Of a stretch of DNA of 64,000 bases, positions 47,877 to 57,538 are shown one piece after another. This stretch comes from Oceanidesulfovibrio marinus. Its GTDB lineage: Bacteria; Desulfobacterota; Desulfovibrionia; Desulfovibrionales; Desulfovibrionaceae. The position numbers and the translations under genes were made by a program. Location: positions 3,937,322 through 4,001,321 of the forward strand of contig NZ_CP039543.1 in assembly GCF_013085545.1 (NCBI RefSeq), given 5' to 3'. Within the stretch, counting starts at the first letter, position 1, and each line of letters opens with the position of its first letter. The notes under the pieces are model-generated. The model saw nothing but the letters and a program-made list of their open reading frames with translations. It did no database searches and was not told the DNA's origin.

Positions 47877-48797
47877 TCAGCCCGCGATAAACGGGTCGGC
47901 GGTGAATCCCAGGGCGTAGGCCATGCACGCCAGCTCCACCATGGCCACGTAGATGATCACAGCCCGGCGGGAGCGGAGCGTGGGCCCGAACCGGCGCACC
48001 TGCGGCGCGGCCACGGCCAGCAGCCCCAGAGCCACGCCCAGGGCCACGCCGGACCACACGCCCATACGCGGCTCGCACACCGGGGTAACCAGGATGGCGG
48101 CCACAGCCAGACCGAGGGCCGCGTACCCGGCGCGTAGCGGGCCGATCATCGCGGCCAGGGTGCGCTTGCCGGCCAAGGCGTCGGCCGGTGCGTCCGGCAG
48201 GGAGGTGGTGATGGAGCACGCCGCGTGCAGCACAACGAACGGCGCGAGCAGCAGCCAGGGAAGGTGGTTCAGGGTTCCGGCCTGGCCGTAGAAGCCGATG
48301 ACCGGCAGGAGGCCGCCGCAGCCCAGGCCCTGGAGCAGCTCGCCTCCGCCGCGGTAGTTGCAGCGGAATGGCGGCGCGCTGTACAGGGCGAGCAGCGCCA
48401 GACCGCCGGCGAAGAGCGGGGCCAGCAAGGGCCGGTCCGCCAGGCTCAGGGCGATGCCAAGAATGAGCACGAGGCAGGCGGCGTAGACCCCGGCGAGCAG
48501 GAGCTGCCGCGGTTTGAGGTCGCCGTCCGGCAGTACGCGGGAGCCGCCGGAAAAGGGCGTGCGCATGCGGTTGGCGCGGTCGGCCTCGGCGTCGAAGTAG
48601 TCGTTCAGAAAGACGATGGCGAGCTGCTGCAGCCAGCCGTAGAGCATGACCGCGGCGAACATCGGCCAGGACCACGCGCCGTGGGCCTGTACGGCCAGGG
48701 CCTGGCCCATGAGCAGCGGAAAGACGAGGTGCGCCAGGGACAATGGCCGGGATGCCTTGACCCACACCCGGAAAGCGGATGCGCGTTCGGACATCAT
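47877..48797 (-). CDS. UbiA-family prenyltransferase
   Basis: A 306-residue integral membrane enzyme that joins a polyprenyl chain to an acceptor. About eight hydrophobic segments are present. The first Asp motif is NDYFDAEADRANR, the second is PDAPADALAGKRTL. The sequence is nearer to MenA/MqnP-type quinone prenyltransferases than to UbiA proper, though the substrate cannot be fixed. The start overlaps the stop of the upstream gene by 4 bases (ATGA), so the pair is translationally coupled. The RND pump gene begins 85 bases downstream on the same strand. Confidence 0.87.
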   Translation of the reverse strand: MMSERASAFRVWVKASRPLSLAHLVFPLLMGQALAVQAHGAWSWPMFAAVMLYGWLQQLAIVFLNDYFDAEADRANRMRTPFSGGSRVLPDGDLKPRQLLLAGVYAACLVLILGIALSLADRPLLAPLFAGGLALLALYSAPPFRCNYRGGGELLQGLGCGGLLPVIGFYGQAGTLNHLPWLLLAPFVVLHAACSITTSLPDAPADALAGKRTLAAMIGPLRAGYAALGLAVAAILVTPVCEPRMGVWSGVALGVALGLLAVAAPQVRRFGPTLRSRRAVIIYVAMVELACMAYALGFTADPFIAG

Positions 48798-50950
48798 GCA
48801 GGTTCTCCGGCGGCGCGCCGCACCGTGCCGTCCTCGCCGTTGACGATGAGGACTTCGCCGTCCTCGAAGATCTCCGTGGCGTTGTTCACGCCGGTAACGC
48901 AGGGCAGGCCATACTCCCGCGCGATGATCGCGCCGTGCACCAGCATGCCGCCACGGAGCTCCACAATGGCCGCGGCCAGCGGCGCGGCAAAGGTCATGGC
49001 CGGGTCCACGGAGTCGCAGACCAGCACCTCGCCGTTTTTCAGGGCGTACATGTCCTCGCGTGAACGTACGATGCGCGCCGGACCGCGGGCAATGCCAGGC
49101 CCGGCGGGCTGACCGCGGACAACTGATGCCTCGCGCGATGGGGCAGGGCGGTCAGGCTCCTCGCAGCCGATGCACGCCGGTACGTACTGCGGATCGCGCA
49201 GGCTGCGCGCCGTGTCCTGTGGGGAGAGCCGTCTGGCGTCTGCGCCGAACCGTTCGTGGAGCCGCTGGCGGCCATCTTCAACGGCGTCCAGCATTGCCGC
49301 TTCCACCCGGCCCAGAGCCATGTTGTCGTCGTCGCGCAACCGGTACGCGGCGCGGGCCAGGTCCAGCAGCTCGGTGGCGAAGTCCTGCTGCGATTCCGGG
49401 AAGCTGCGCAGGAAATCCTGCTCGGCGTCGGTAATGTCTCGCTGCTTGGGAGCCCGACGCGGGCGTTTGGCCAGCTCGACGAGGAGATCGAGCACGGCCG
49501 CCTCGCCCTCTGAGCACCAGGCAATGTGGCAGGTGAGGTCGCCGTATGCGTCGATGAAGTCCAGAAATTTGGGCTGCAGGGGCGAGGATTCCGGAAATTC
49601 GCCGCGTGCAACACTGTCGCGAAGTGTCTCGTCCGCACGCAGCATATCGGCCATGTCCTCCAGCTGCTCGTTGCGGGCGAGGCCTGCCAGCCGTTCGCCT
49701 GTGAGCAGATCGCGGAAGGCAAAGGGATCGTCCGGTGCAAGCTGATCGTTGTAGACCTGCCCGAACAGCCGCACGGCGTGGGCCAGGGGCACGAACTCCT
49801 CGTAGTAGCGGTCGTTCCAGTCCTGATACACCTTCAGACGCCGTTCGATCTCGTCGGCAAGCGCGTCGTTGTCCATGTTTTTGGACGATGATTCACGCAT
49901 TTGCCTCGCGTCTTCCTCCATGGCCGGGATGAGCGTTTCCACGCGCCGGCGCAGCTCCTTGAGCTGGCCGAAGCTGCGGTGCAGGCTCATATCCCAGGGC
50001 CGGCGATCCTCGCGCTTCCACGGCCGTGCGTCCCCGTTCTCTGTAGCATTTGCCCCGGGCAGGGCGGTGATGGGCCGGGCCTGGAGAATGCGCACGCCGT
50101 CCGCGTCGTCCGGAACGATCCATTCCATGTCGAGAGCCGTGCCGAGGACGGATTCGGCTTCCAGCGCAACGGATGCGATGTCCAGAATTGTGGACTCGGG
50201 CAAGGGTGAATCGGCGCCGGTCTGCTCGACGATTGCACGCGACTCGCGGTCCACGACCCAGCGTGCAGGCTCGGCTTGGCCGGAGACGAGCTCGATGCCC
50301 GGTCCTGCGTGGGCCTCCACCACCAGTCGGCGCTCGTCCATGGGGCTCTTGGTGAAGCAGATGCCGGCGGCCGGGCCGGTGCGCATGGGCTGGATGAGCC
50401 CGGCCATGGCGGACTGCGCCGGGTCGAGCCCGAGCTCGCTGCGGTAGAGCAACGCGCGGTCCGACCAGAGCGAGGCAAAGAGCAGGGGCAGGTGGTTGGC
50501 CACGGCTGCGGCGTCGGCAAGGTCCAGGAAGGAGTCGTGTAGCCCGGCAAAAGAGTGGCCGGCGGCGTCCTCGGACGATGCAGAGGAGCGCAGCGCCACG
50601 GGACCGCGCAGTGAGTACGCGTCCATGGCGGCGGTAACGGCTTCGCGAATGGCATCCGGAACCTGCGCGCGGTTGAAGCGGTTGCGAATCTCCAGACTGG
50701 TGTCCCAGACCGCCTCCCAGCGCATGGCGCGGAAGTCCCTGGAGGTCACGAGCTTGTCCAGAGTTCTGGACAGGCCGGAGGCGGCGATGAAGTCGTGGTA
50801 GGCGCGGACAGTGACGGCGAGGCCGGACACGACGGGCAGGTCGGCGGCGGCGAGCCGTGCTATGCCGGACGCCTTTCCGCCCACCAGGACCGTTTGTCTT
50901 GCAGCAGCGTCCGATGTGGGGATGAGGTACGGCGTGTCCGATGCAGCCAT
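48794..50950 (-). CDS. rifampin-phosphotransferase-like / PEP-synthase-like enzyme
   Basis: A 718-residue soluble protein. Residues 25-325 are a PPDK_N-type ATP-binding domain (GGKASGIARLAAADLPV, LRSSASSEDAAGHSFAG, AAGICFTKSP). A helical middle region follows. The C-terminal swivelling domain has GGMLVHGAIIAREYGLP with the phospho-carrier His672. The PEP-binding TIM barrel of true PEP synthase is absent. This is the domain order of rifampin phosphotransferase-like enzymes, but the small-molecule acceptor is unknown. The start ATG 50950 lies 28 bases after the adaptor's stop; it overlaps the UbiA gene by 4 bases. Confidence 0.82.
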   Translation of the reverse strand: MAASDTPYLIPTSDAAARQTVLVGGKASGIARLAAADLPVVSGLAVTVRAYHDFIAASGLSRTLDKLVTSRDFRAMRWEAVWDTSLEIRNRFNRAQVPDAIREAVTAAMDAYSLRGPVALRSSASSEDAAGHSFAGLHDSFLDLADAAAVANHLPLLFASLWSDRALLYRSELGLDPAQSAMAGLIQPMRTGPAAGICFTKSPMDERRLVVEAHAGPGIELVSGQAEPARWVVDRESRAIVEQTGADSPLPESTILDIASVALEAESVLGTALDMEWIVPDDADGVRILQARPITALPGANATENGDARPWKREDRRPWDMSLHRSFGQLKELRRRVETLIPAMEEDARQMRESSSKNMDNDALADEIERRLKVYQDWNDRYYEEFVPLAHAVRLFGQVYNDQLAPDDPFAFRDLLTGERLAGLARNEQLEDMADMLRADETLRDSVARGEFPESSPLQPKFLDFIDAYGDLTCHIAWCSEGEAAVLDLLVELAKRPRRAPKQRDITDAEQDFLRSFPESQQDFATELLDLARAAYRLRDDDNMALGRVEAAMLDAVEDGRQRLHERFGADARRLSPQDTARSLRDPQYVPACIGCEEPDRPAPSREASVVRGQPAGPGIARGPARIVRSREDMYALKNGEVLVCDSVDPAMTFAAPLAAAIVELRGGMLVHGAIIAREYGLPCVTGVNNATEIFEDGEVLIVNGEDGTVRRAAGEPA

Positions 50951-50978
50951 GGTGTATAACTCTGCGAGCGGATTGGGA

Positions 50979-52028
50979 TCAGGACTCGGGATGCAGGAAC
51001 TCATCGCCCGGCTGGATGTCCGGCGAGGTGACGCGCACTGTGTCCGCAGAGTGTCCCTTGCCGAGGAGCACGACCTTGAGCTCACTGCCGTCCGGTCTTG
51101 TGACCCAATACTCTTCGTACCTGTATGTTACCGCTGATTTTGGAAGAATTACCGTGCTTGGCGCATCCGGCAGGCGCATGGCCAGCTCCACGCGTTGTCC
51201 GCCACGCGTGAGCGGCGGCTTGGCAGGAATCTCCAACTCCACGTGGATCTTGCGCGTCTCCGGGTTGAAGCCGGGGGAGATGCGGCCCACGCTGGCCTGC
51301 ACGGTCTGCGGTCCGCCGGGAAGGTCCGGCACGAGCAGGGGGATAAGTTCTTTCTGGCGTTTGAGCCAGTCGAACTCCTCCGGGGAGAGGCCGAAGGGCG
51401 CGATGAGCACGCGGAAGTCGCCCAGCTCGGCCAGCTTCTCGCCGGTGTTGATCCACTCGCCGGGCTCGATGTAGCGCTCCATCACAGCCCAGTGGGGCGG
51501 CGCGGTGACGATGAAGCGTTCGAGCTTTTCGCGCAGCCGTTCCTCCTCCACCTGCATGCTGGCGAACTCATGCTTGGCCAGGGCGAGGTCGAGCTCAAGC
51601 TTGTCCAGCTGCGACTGGGCTGCGCTGTCGCGTTTGACCAGGGACTGGTAACGGCTCACTTCCTTGGCGTCGTAGGCGATGTTCGAGCGCAATTTGTCCT
51701 GCTGAACCAGGACCTTGTTGAGCTCCAGGCGCGTGAAGGTGTCGTCCAGGCGGGCGAACACGCCGTTTTCGTCAATGGTGTCGCCGATGTCGGCGTTGAC
51801 CGAGATGACCTTGCCGGCCACCTCGCTGACCAGCGTCATGACGGTGCCGGCGCGGGTGAAGGCCGTGAGGGATGCTTCGCGGGTGGAAGGCTGTGCAACG
51901 ACGAGCTTTTGCCCGGATTCCTGGGCAGGGGCCGGCGTTGCGAGCGCAAGGTACAGGCACAACAGGGGGCACAGCAGAGGGACAATCCGAACGAGCAGGG
52001 CACAATGGCGATGTGCGGAACGTTGCAT
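50979..52028 (-). CDS. HlyD/RND-type periplasmic adaptor
   Basis: A 349-residue efflux adaptor. The signal peptide (LCPLLCLYLALATPAPAQ) is followed by a biotinyl-lipoyl-like domain (AGTVMTLVSEVAGKVISVNADIGDTI), a coiled-coil hairpin (residues 100-170), and a beta-barrel domain. It normally links an inner-membrane RND pump to an outer-membrane channel. The RND gene is two genes further on, with the phosphotransferase-like and UbiA genes between. No lipobox Cys, so it is probably not a lipoprotein. Confidence 0.88.
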   Translation of the reverse strand: MQRSAHRHCALLVRIVPLLCPLLCLYLALATPAPAQESGQKLVVAQPSTREASLTAFTRAGTVMTLVSEVAGKVISVNADIGDTIDENGVFARLDDTFTRLELNKVLVQQDKLRSNIAYDAKEVSRYQSLVKRDSAAQSQLDKLELDLALAKHEFASMQVEEERLREKLERFIVTAPPHWAVMERYIEPGEWINTGEKLAELGDFRVLIAPFGLSPEEFDWLKRQKELIPLLVPDLPGGPQTVQASVGRISPGFNPETRKIHVELEIPAKPPLTRGGQRVELAMRLPDAPSTVILPKSAVTYRYEEYWVTRPDGSELKVVLLGKGHSADTVRVTSPDIQPGDEFLHPES

Positions 52029-52085
52029 GAGTATCCCCTGAAGATCGCTCAGTAAACCCGTATGGCGCGCGATGAGACGGTGGAT

Positions 52086-52120
52086 AAAAAAACGGGGCGG
52101 ACGGCAGGCGCCCGCCCCGT
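52086..52120 (-). terminator. Rho-independent terminator of pnp
   Basis: ACGGGGCGG (52092-52100) pairs with CCGCCCCGT (52112-52120). Read on the minus strand, the stem is followed by a run of seven T residues. It ends the rimP-to-pnp cluster. Confidence 0.9.
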
Positions 52121-52133
52121 GTATCGGAGACGA

Positions 52134-54407
52134 TTAATCGTTGGAACGCGGGCCGCCGCGTCCGCCGCGATCGCCGCCGCGTCCACCGCGGTCGCCACGA
52201 TCGCCACCACGTCCGCCGCGAGGTCCACGGTCGCCACGGCGATCGCCACCGCGGCCACCGCCGCCTCGGCGGGGCGGGTTGTCCTTGAACTCGATGCCCT
52301 GCTCCTCGGCCAGGATGGCGGCGCGGGAGAGGCGCATCTTGCCGCCGTCCAGGACCTCAAGGCATTTGACCTTGATGGTGTCGCCGAGCTTGACCACATC
52401 GGTGACCTTGTCCACGCGCTCCAGAGCGAGCTGGGAGATGTGGACCAGGCCTTCGACGCCGGGCAGGATCTCGACGATGGCGCCGATCTCGAGGATCTTC
52501 TTGACCGGGCCTTCGTAGATCTTGCCCACCTCGGGCTTCTGGTCGAAGTAGAGCACGCGTTCCCTGGCCTGCTCCAGCGCCTCCTTGGTGGGGGCGAAGA
52601 TGGAGACCTTGCCGGAGTCCTCGATATCCACATCGGCGCCGGTGTCGGCCGTGATCTGCTTGATGTTCTTGCCGCCGGGGCCGATGATCATGCGGATGAC
52701 CTCGGGGTCGACCTGCACAATCGCCAGCTGCGGCGCGTAGTCGGAGAGCTCGGCGCGCGGCTGCTCCAGCACCTTGTTCATCTCGCCCAGGATGTGCACC
52801 CGGGCCTCGCGGGCCTGGGTCAGGGCGCGGGCCATGACCTCCGGCGGAATACCGGCGATCTTGATGTCCATCTGGAAGGCGGTGATGCCGTCGGCGCTGC
52901 CCGCGATCTTGAAGTCCATGTCGCCCAGAGCGTCCTCGTCACCCAGGATGTCCGTGAGCACGTAGTACTCGTCGCCTTCCTTGATCAGGCCCATGGCGAT
53001 GCCGGCGACGGCCGTGGAGACGGGCACGCCTGCGTCCATGAGCGCCAGGGAGGCGCCGCACACCGTGGCCATGGAGGAGGAGCCGTTGGACTCCATGATC
53101 TCGGAGACCACGCGCATGGTGAAGGGGAAGTCCTCTGCGCTGGGCAGGATGGGCGTGATGGCGCGCTCGGCCAGGTTGCCGTGGCCGATCTCCCGGCGGG
53201 AGACGCGGACCATCTTGACCTCGCCTACGCAGTAGGGCGGGAAGTTGTAGTGGAGCATGAAGCGCTTGTTCTCGTCGCCCATGAGGGTCTCCACGCGCTG
53301 CTCGTCACGGCCGGAGCCGAGGGTGGCGACGCAGAGGGCCTTGGTCTCACCGCGGGCGAAGAGTGCAGAGCCGTGGGTGCGCGGCAGCAGGCCCACGTCG
53401 GCCTTGATCTGGCGGACGGTGGTCACGTCGCGGCCGTCGATGCGCACGCCCAGATCCTTGATGCGCTTGCGCACCAGCTTCTTCTCCAGACCGCCGAGGA
53501 GCTCGGGCGCGGCCTTGAGGATCTCGGGCTTCTCGGCGAAGCGGGCGTCCTCTTCCAGCGCGGCGAGAACCTTCTTCTTCACGGCGCTGCGGGCGTCCTT
53601 GCGGGCCATCTTCTCGGGGATGGTCACGGCGGCCAGCAGGTCGTCGGTGGCCAGCTCCTCGACGGCGGCGACCAGATCGGCGTCGTCCTCGTGGGGGACG
53701 AACTCCATCTTGGGCTTGCCTGCCATCTCGCGCATCTGGTGCTGTGCCTGGAGCAGGGGCTGGAGCTCTGCATGGCCCCACTCGATGGCCTTGGACATGA
53801 CGTCGTGCGGGATGAAGTCGGCTGCGCCTTCCACCATGACCACGGCCTCCTCGGAGGCGGCCATGACCATGTTCAGGGTGGCGTTTTCGATCTGGGAGCT
53901 CACCGGGTTGAGGATGAACTCTCCATCCACGTAGGCCACGCGGGCGCCGGCAATGGGGCCGTTGAAGGGAATCTGCGAGAGATGGAGGGCGGCCGATGCG
54001 CCGGTGACGGCGAGCACGTCCGGGTCGTTCTCCTGGTCCGCGGAAAGCACGGTGGCGAGCACCTGGACCTCGTCGCGGAAGCCTTTGGGGAACAGGGGAC
54101 GGATAGGCCGATCGATGAGCCGGGAGCAGAGCGTCTCACGCTCGCTGGGGCGGCCCATCTCGCGACGGAAGAAGCTACCAGGCACGCGGCCGGCCGCGTA
54201 CATCTTCTCCTGGTAGTCCACCACCAGGGGGAAGAAGCTGATGTCGCGATCCAGGGGCTGGGTCACCACGGTTACGAGAACCACGGTGCCGCCGCATTGG
54301 ATCCAGACTGCGCCATTTGCCTGGTTGGCAAGGCGTCCTGTCTCCAGGATGATCTCCTTGCCGCCGGCATTGACTGTCAGACGGGTGGCGTCGAAATTGG
54401 ATTGCAT
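52134..54407 (-). CDS. pnp: polyribonucleotide nucleotidyltransferase with RGG tail
   Basis: 3'-5' phosphorolytic exoribonuclease. The 757 residues contain two RNase PH domains (first with [28 protein letters not shown]; second with TRGETKA-type segment [13 protein letters not shown] and [21 protein letters not shown]), a KH domain ([13 protein letters not shown]) and an S1 domain ([15 protein letters not shown]). The last 45 residues are Gly/Arg/Asp-rich RGG-type repeats, an unusual tail for PNPase that may bind RNA. Start ATG 54407 has GAGGT upstream; the ORF extension to 54482 is not supported. It follows rpsO. Confidence 0.97.
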   Translation of the reverse strand: MQSNFDATRLTVNAGGKEIILETGRLANQANGAVWIQCGGTVVLVTVVTQPLDRDISFFPLVVDYQEKMYAAGRVPGSFFRREMGRPSERETLCSRLIDRPIRPLFPKGFRDEVQVLATVLSADQENDPDVLAVTGASAALHLSQIPFNGPIAGARVAYVDGEFILNPVSSQIENATLNMVMAASEEAVVMVEGAADFIPHDVMSKAIEWGHAELQPLLQAQHQMREMAGKPKMEFVPHEDDADLVAAVEELATDDLLAAVTIPEKMARKDARSAVKKKVLAALEEDARFAEKPEILKAAPELLGGLEKKLVRKRIKDLGVRIDGRDVTTVRQIKADVGLLPRTHGSALFARGETKALCVATLGSGRDEQRVETLMGDENKRFMLHYNFPPYCVGEVKMVRVSRREIGHGNLAERAITPILPSAEDFPFTMRVVSEIMESNGSSSMATVCGASLALMDAGVPVSTAVAGIAMGLIKEGDEYYVLTDILGDEDALGDMDFKIAGSADGITAFQMDIKIAGIPPEVMARALTQAREARVHILGEMNKVLEQPRAELSDYAPQLAIVQVDPEVIRMIIGPGGKNIKQITADTGADVDIEDSGKVSIFAPTKEALEQARERVLYFDQKPEVGKIYEGPVKKILEIGAIVEILPGVEGLVHISQLALERVDKVTDVVKLGDTIKVKCLEVLDGGKMRLSRAAILAEEQGIEFKDNPPRRGGGGRGGDRRGDRGPRGGRGGDRGDRGGRGGDRGGRGGPRSND

Positions 54408-54578
54408 ATGTACCTCGTTGCCGCCCTGCCTTATCCCGCAATCTGGTGGTGGCCCGCCCGGCGGAGTCAGCCGGATCAACACCAGATTGCGCGAGGAGGC
54501 CAGGGCGCGCTGGTCGTAACGCGGGCGGAGCCAGGGAACCCTCCCGGGCCCCGCCGCACGTCGTTTCTGTGGTGCGCG

Positions 54579-54848
54579 CTACTTGCGCAGTTCGAGCCTC
54601 TGAATGAGGTCGCGGTAGCGCTGAACGTCTTTTTTCTTGAGATAGTTCAGGAGCTTGCGACGCTGACCAACAAGCTTCAGCAGACCCGTACGGGAGTGGA
54701 AGTCCTTCTTGTGGGTCTTGAAGTGCTCGGTGAGGTAGGAGATGCGGTGCGTGAGCAGCGCAACCTGGACCTCGGGAGAGCCGGTGTCGTCGTCCTTCGT
54801 CTTGTACTCCTCGATAACCTTAGCCTTATCCTCAGGTGTCATGACCAC
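54579..54848 (-). CDS. rpsO: 30S ribosomal protein S15
   Basis: Binds 16S rRNA in the small subunit platform. Started at GTG 54848 the protein has 89 residues, the canonical S15 length, and begins [15 protein letters not shown] as relatives do; GGAGG lies 8 bases upstream. The longer reading from 54887 has no family likeness. Motifs [16 protein letters not shown] and [20 protein letters not shown] are typical. It sits between truB and pnp, the usual order. Confidence 0.97.
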   Translation of the reverse strand: MVMTPEDKAKVIEEYKTKDDDTGSPEVQVALLTHRISYLTEHFKTHKKDFHSRTGLLKLVGQRRKLLNYLKKKDVQRYRDLIQRLELRK

Positions 54849-54902
54849 AGCGGTATCCTCCGTGTTTGCCTCTTGCGGGGCGTTCATGCCGTCGGGCGCG
54901 TG

Positions 54903-55850
54903 CTAGGACCGCCAGAGTCCGCGCAGCAGCGCCCACACCATCGCGCCACCCCGTTCCTTCTTCTGCGCCAGGGCCAGGGCCTCTCCTTGCGGAGACAGGA
55001 ACATGATCCGTCCCATGGCGTCCGCCTCTTCCGCTTCCGGTCCGCAGTCAAGCTGCGCGCCATTTTTCACCAGGGCGGCGTCGTGCTCGGAGAGCGTGTG
55101 CCGCGGCCAGTGGGGAAGAGAGCGGGCCATGGAAAGGACCCGTTCGGCCAGGGCCTCCGGCTCGTCGAGGACCGCATCCAATGTGTGCGCCTCGGCGATG
55201 TCGAAGGGGTGGCTGTGCTCCCGGGTGAGCGCCGTCATGAAGGCGCCGCAACCTAACCGCATCCCCAGGCTGTGGACCAGGGACCGGATATACGTGCCTG
55301 CGCCGCAGCGCACCCGGAAATCTATGCGGGGGAGGTCTATGGAAACGACCTCGACCCCTGAAATTGTAATCTCCTTGCGCTTTTCCGGGACTTCCTTGCC
55401 TTCCCGGGAGAGCGCGTAGAGCGCCTTGCCTTTATGCTTGGCCGCGGAGTAGGGCGGGACGATCTGGCTGGTGTCCTCCAGCCACGCCATCACCGCCGCG
55501 CGGGCCTCGGCCTCCGTTATCTGCGACCAGTCCGCCGTGGAGACGATCTGGCCCTGGGAGTCATACGTATCGGTGGCCTTTCCCAGCTCCAAGGAACCCT
55601 TATACACCTTTTCCCCTTCGGTAAGATAGGGGGCAAGCTTGGTTGCCTGGCCCAATAACACGACAAGCACGCCGTCGGCCAGGGGGTCGAGGGTGCCTGC
55701 GTGGCCGATCTTCTTCTGCCCGAGCACGCGTTTGATGCGCTCCAGGCACGCAGTGGACGTGGGACCGGAGGGCTTGTGCAGTACGAGCACGCCGTCCTGC
55801 TGCGGCGGCTTGATGCGTTTGGGCGCGGTGTTCGCGTCGGTGTTGCTCAC
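54903..55850 (-). CDS. truB: tRNA pseudouridine-55 synthase
   Basis: Makes pseudouridine in the T-loop of tRNAs. The protein has 315 residues from GTG 55850, which overlaps the nrnA stop as GTGA with GCGAGG upstream. The catalytic motif KIGHAGTLDPLADGVL carries Asp55. Other family motifs are VPPYSAAKHKGKALY and CGAGTYIRSLVHSLG. The C-terminal PUA-like region follows. The longer ATG-started reading to 55895 overlaps nrnA further and is less likely. Confidence 0.95.
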   Translation of the reverse strand: MSNTDANTAPKRIKPPQQDGVLVLHKPSGPTSTACLERIKRVLGQKKIGHAGTLDPLADGVLVVLLGQATKLAPYLTEGEKVYKGSLELGKATDTYDSQGQIVSTADWSQITEAEARAAVMAWLEDTSQIVPPYSAAKHKGKALYALSREGKEVPEKRKEITISGVEVVSIDLPRIDFRVRCGAGTYIRSLVHSLGMRLGCGAFMTALTREHSHPFDIAEAHTLDAVLDEPEALAERVLSMARSLPHWPRHTLSEHDAALVKNGAQLDCGPEAEEADAMGRIMFLSPQGEALALAQKKERGGAMVWALLRGLWRS

Positions 55851-56872
55851 GAAGCCTCGCTTGGGGCCATGGCGCTGTTGGAAATGCGGGTGCAATCATC
55901 GGCGGGGCAGCCGAGGCCCAATATCTCGCTGCCGTAGCGGACGATGAGCTGTTCGGCTTCGTCCATGGTGCCGTGCACAGTGGCGCCGGAGGCGTTCTTG
56001 TGACCGCCGCCGCCCAGGCGCTGGGCCACCTGCTGCACGTTGTCATCGCCGTGGGAGCGCAGGCTGACCTTCACACCGTCTTCGGTCTCGCGCAGGGACA
56101 CGGCGATGCGCACGCTCTTGACGCGGCGCATGATCTCCACGAGGCCGTCGCAGTCGTAGCGGGTGGAGTGGGTCTGCTCCAGGATGTCCTTGCGGATACG
56201 CACCATGCCTATCTTGCCGTCGCAATGCAACACGGATTCGCCCAGGGCGTGGGACCAGAGCTGTAGCCGCTGCGGAGTCCAGCTCTTTTCGAGCTTGGCG
56301 TTGAACGCGCCGAGGTCCAGGCCGAGGCGCACGATCTCGGCGGCCAGCTCCAGGGTTTCCGGCCGGGTGTTGCCGTAGCTGAAGTGCCCGGTGTCGCTGA
56401 CAATGGCGAGGTAGACGGCCTCGCCCAGGTCGCCGGCCAGAGGAATATCCAACCGCCGGGCGAGCTGCGCGACCATGGTGCCCACGGCGGGTTCGCTGGG
56501 ATCGACCCAGTTGAGCGCGCCGAACTGGCTGTTGCCCAGGTGGTGGTCGATATTAACGGTGTGCTCCGGAACCACGGCCGCCGCGGCCTCCGGGTCCAGA
56601 CGGCTGATGTCGCCGGAGTCCAGGACAATGGACCAGCCGGGGGTGAAGCCATCCAGCGAGGTGTGCGCCATGTCCGGATGGCCGAGCCAATCCATGGACG
56701 GCGGCGTGCCATTGGCCGCGTAATGGACAAAGCGTTTCCCCAGCGTCTTGAGCAGGAAGCAGACGGCCACGGCCGAGCCGTAGGCGTCGCCGTCGGGCGT
56801 GGCGTGGCCCGCAACCAGGAAATTGTCTTCTGTGCGCAGGATATTCAGGATCTCATCGACGACGGGCGGCAT
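55847..56872 (-). CDS. nrnA: DHH-family oligoribonuclease / PAP phosphatase (NrnA-like)
   Basis: Degrades short RNA oligonucleotides and/or 3'-phosphoadenosine 5'-phosphate, and so ends RNA turnover. The 341 residues have the motifs VAGHATPDGDAYGS, VNIDHHLGN (DHH motif) and VSDTGHFSYGN, and the DHHA1-type C-terminus GGGGHKNASGAT. A PAP role would link it to sulfate activation, but this is inference. Its 5' end overlaps rbfA by 20 bases and its stop overlaps the truB start. Confidence 0.92.
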   Translation of the reverse strand: MPPVVDEILNILRTEDNFLVAGHATPDGDAYGSAVAVCFLLKTLGKRFVHYAANGTPPSMDWLGHPDMAHTSLDGFTPGWSIVLDSGDISRLDPEAAAAVVPEHTVNIDHHLGNSQFGALNWVDPSEPAVGTMVAQLARRLDIPLAGDLGEAVYLAIVSDTGHFSYGNTRPETLELAAEIVRLGLDLGAFNAKLEKSWTPQRLQLWSHALGESVLHCDGKIGMVRIRKDILEQTHSTRYDCDGLVEIMRRVKSVRIAVSLRETEDGVKVSLRSHGDDNVQQVAQRLGGGGHKNASGATVHGTMDEAEQLIVRYGSEILGLGCPADDCTRISNSAMAPSEAS

Positions 56873-57209
56873 TGAGCATTTCCTCGAAGGCGTCAGTTTC
56901 TTCGTTCGGCGTTCCGGCCGAGGCGTCGAACTGGAAAGCCAGCTCCGGTATGCGGCGTTTGGTCAGGCGCCTGCCCAGCTCCGTACGCAGAAATCCGCGC
57001 GAGTGGGCCAGCCCCTCCGCGACCTGCTCGGGATCGGAATGGACGGTGTACTGAACGGTGGCGATATTCATGGACGGGTCCAACGATACACCGAGGATTG
57101 TGACAAGCTCGAGCCGCGGGTCTCGCGACTCGGTGGCGATGATGTCCGCCAGCTCGCGCATGATCGCATCGCCCAGGCGTTGGGCGCGATTCGGATCGGA
57201 GTCTGTCAT
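56853..57209 (-). CDS. rbfA: 30S ribosome-binding factor A
   Basis: Helps 16S rRNA processing and late 30S assembly. The 118 residues contain ADIIATESRDPRLELVTILGVSLDPSMNIATVQY, with the family KH-like fold. The C-terminus (SAGTPNEETDAFEEML) is acidic and overlaps the start of nrnA by 20 bases. It lies between the DUF503 gene and nrnA in the usual translation cluster. Confidence 0.93.
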   Translation of the reverse strand: MTDSDPNRAQRLGDAIMRELADIIATESRDPRLELVTILGVSLDPSMNIATVQYTVHSDPEQVAEGLAHSRGFLRTELGRRLTKRRIPELAFQFDASAGTPNEETDAFEEMLNAARRR

Positions 57210-57225
57210 GATGCTGTCCGTCAGG

Positions 57226-57516
57226 CTACTCGGCGCCGAAAAGCTCGATGCTGCTGTCCGTGATCTCTTCGGGCGAGGCGGCTTCCAGCATGTTCAGGCA
57301 CTTGGTCAGCCGGCCTTCTACATGCGCCCACTCGGTGCCCACGGTGGCGGCTGCGAGCACAAGCCGGGTATGGCTCTCCTGCGACTCCACCTCGGCCACG
57401 GACACGTTGAACTTGTTGCGCATCTTGCGCTTCAAGGACTGTGCGACCGACCGCTTGCCCTTGAGGGAAGCGTTGCCGTGCAGGGTGAACTCAACCCGCA
57501 GCACTCCGATAACCAT
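57226..57516 (-). CDS. DUF503 family protein (YlxP-like)
   Basis: A 96-residue protein of unknown function often found between infB and rbfA. It begins MVIGVLRVEFTLHGNASLKGKR, matching the family N-terminus, and has VSVAEVESQESHTRLVLAAATVG in the middle. An alternative start GTG 57534 adds six residues. The position in the operon, rather than sequence, is the main hint that it acts in translation or ribosome assembly. Confidence 0.9.
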   Translation of the reverse strand: MVIGVLRVEFTLHGNASLKGKRSVAQSLKRKMRNKFNVSVAEVESQESHTRLVLAAATVGTEWAHVEGRLTKCLNMLEAASPEEITDSSIELFGAE

Positions 57517-57538
57517 ATACGCCGAAGGGCGCACCCCC

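Noticed and set aside
52062-55256. 1,064-residue plus-strand reading frame opposite pnp and rpsO
   Set aside because: Shadow of genes with strong family support.
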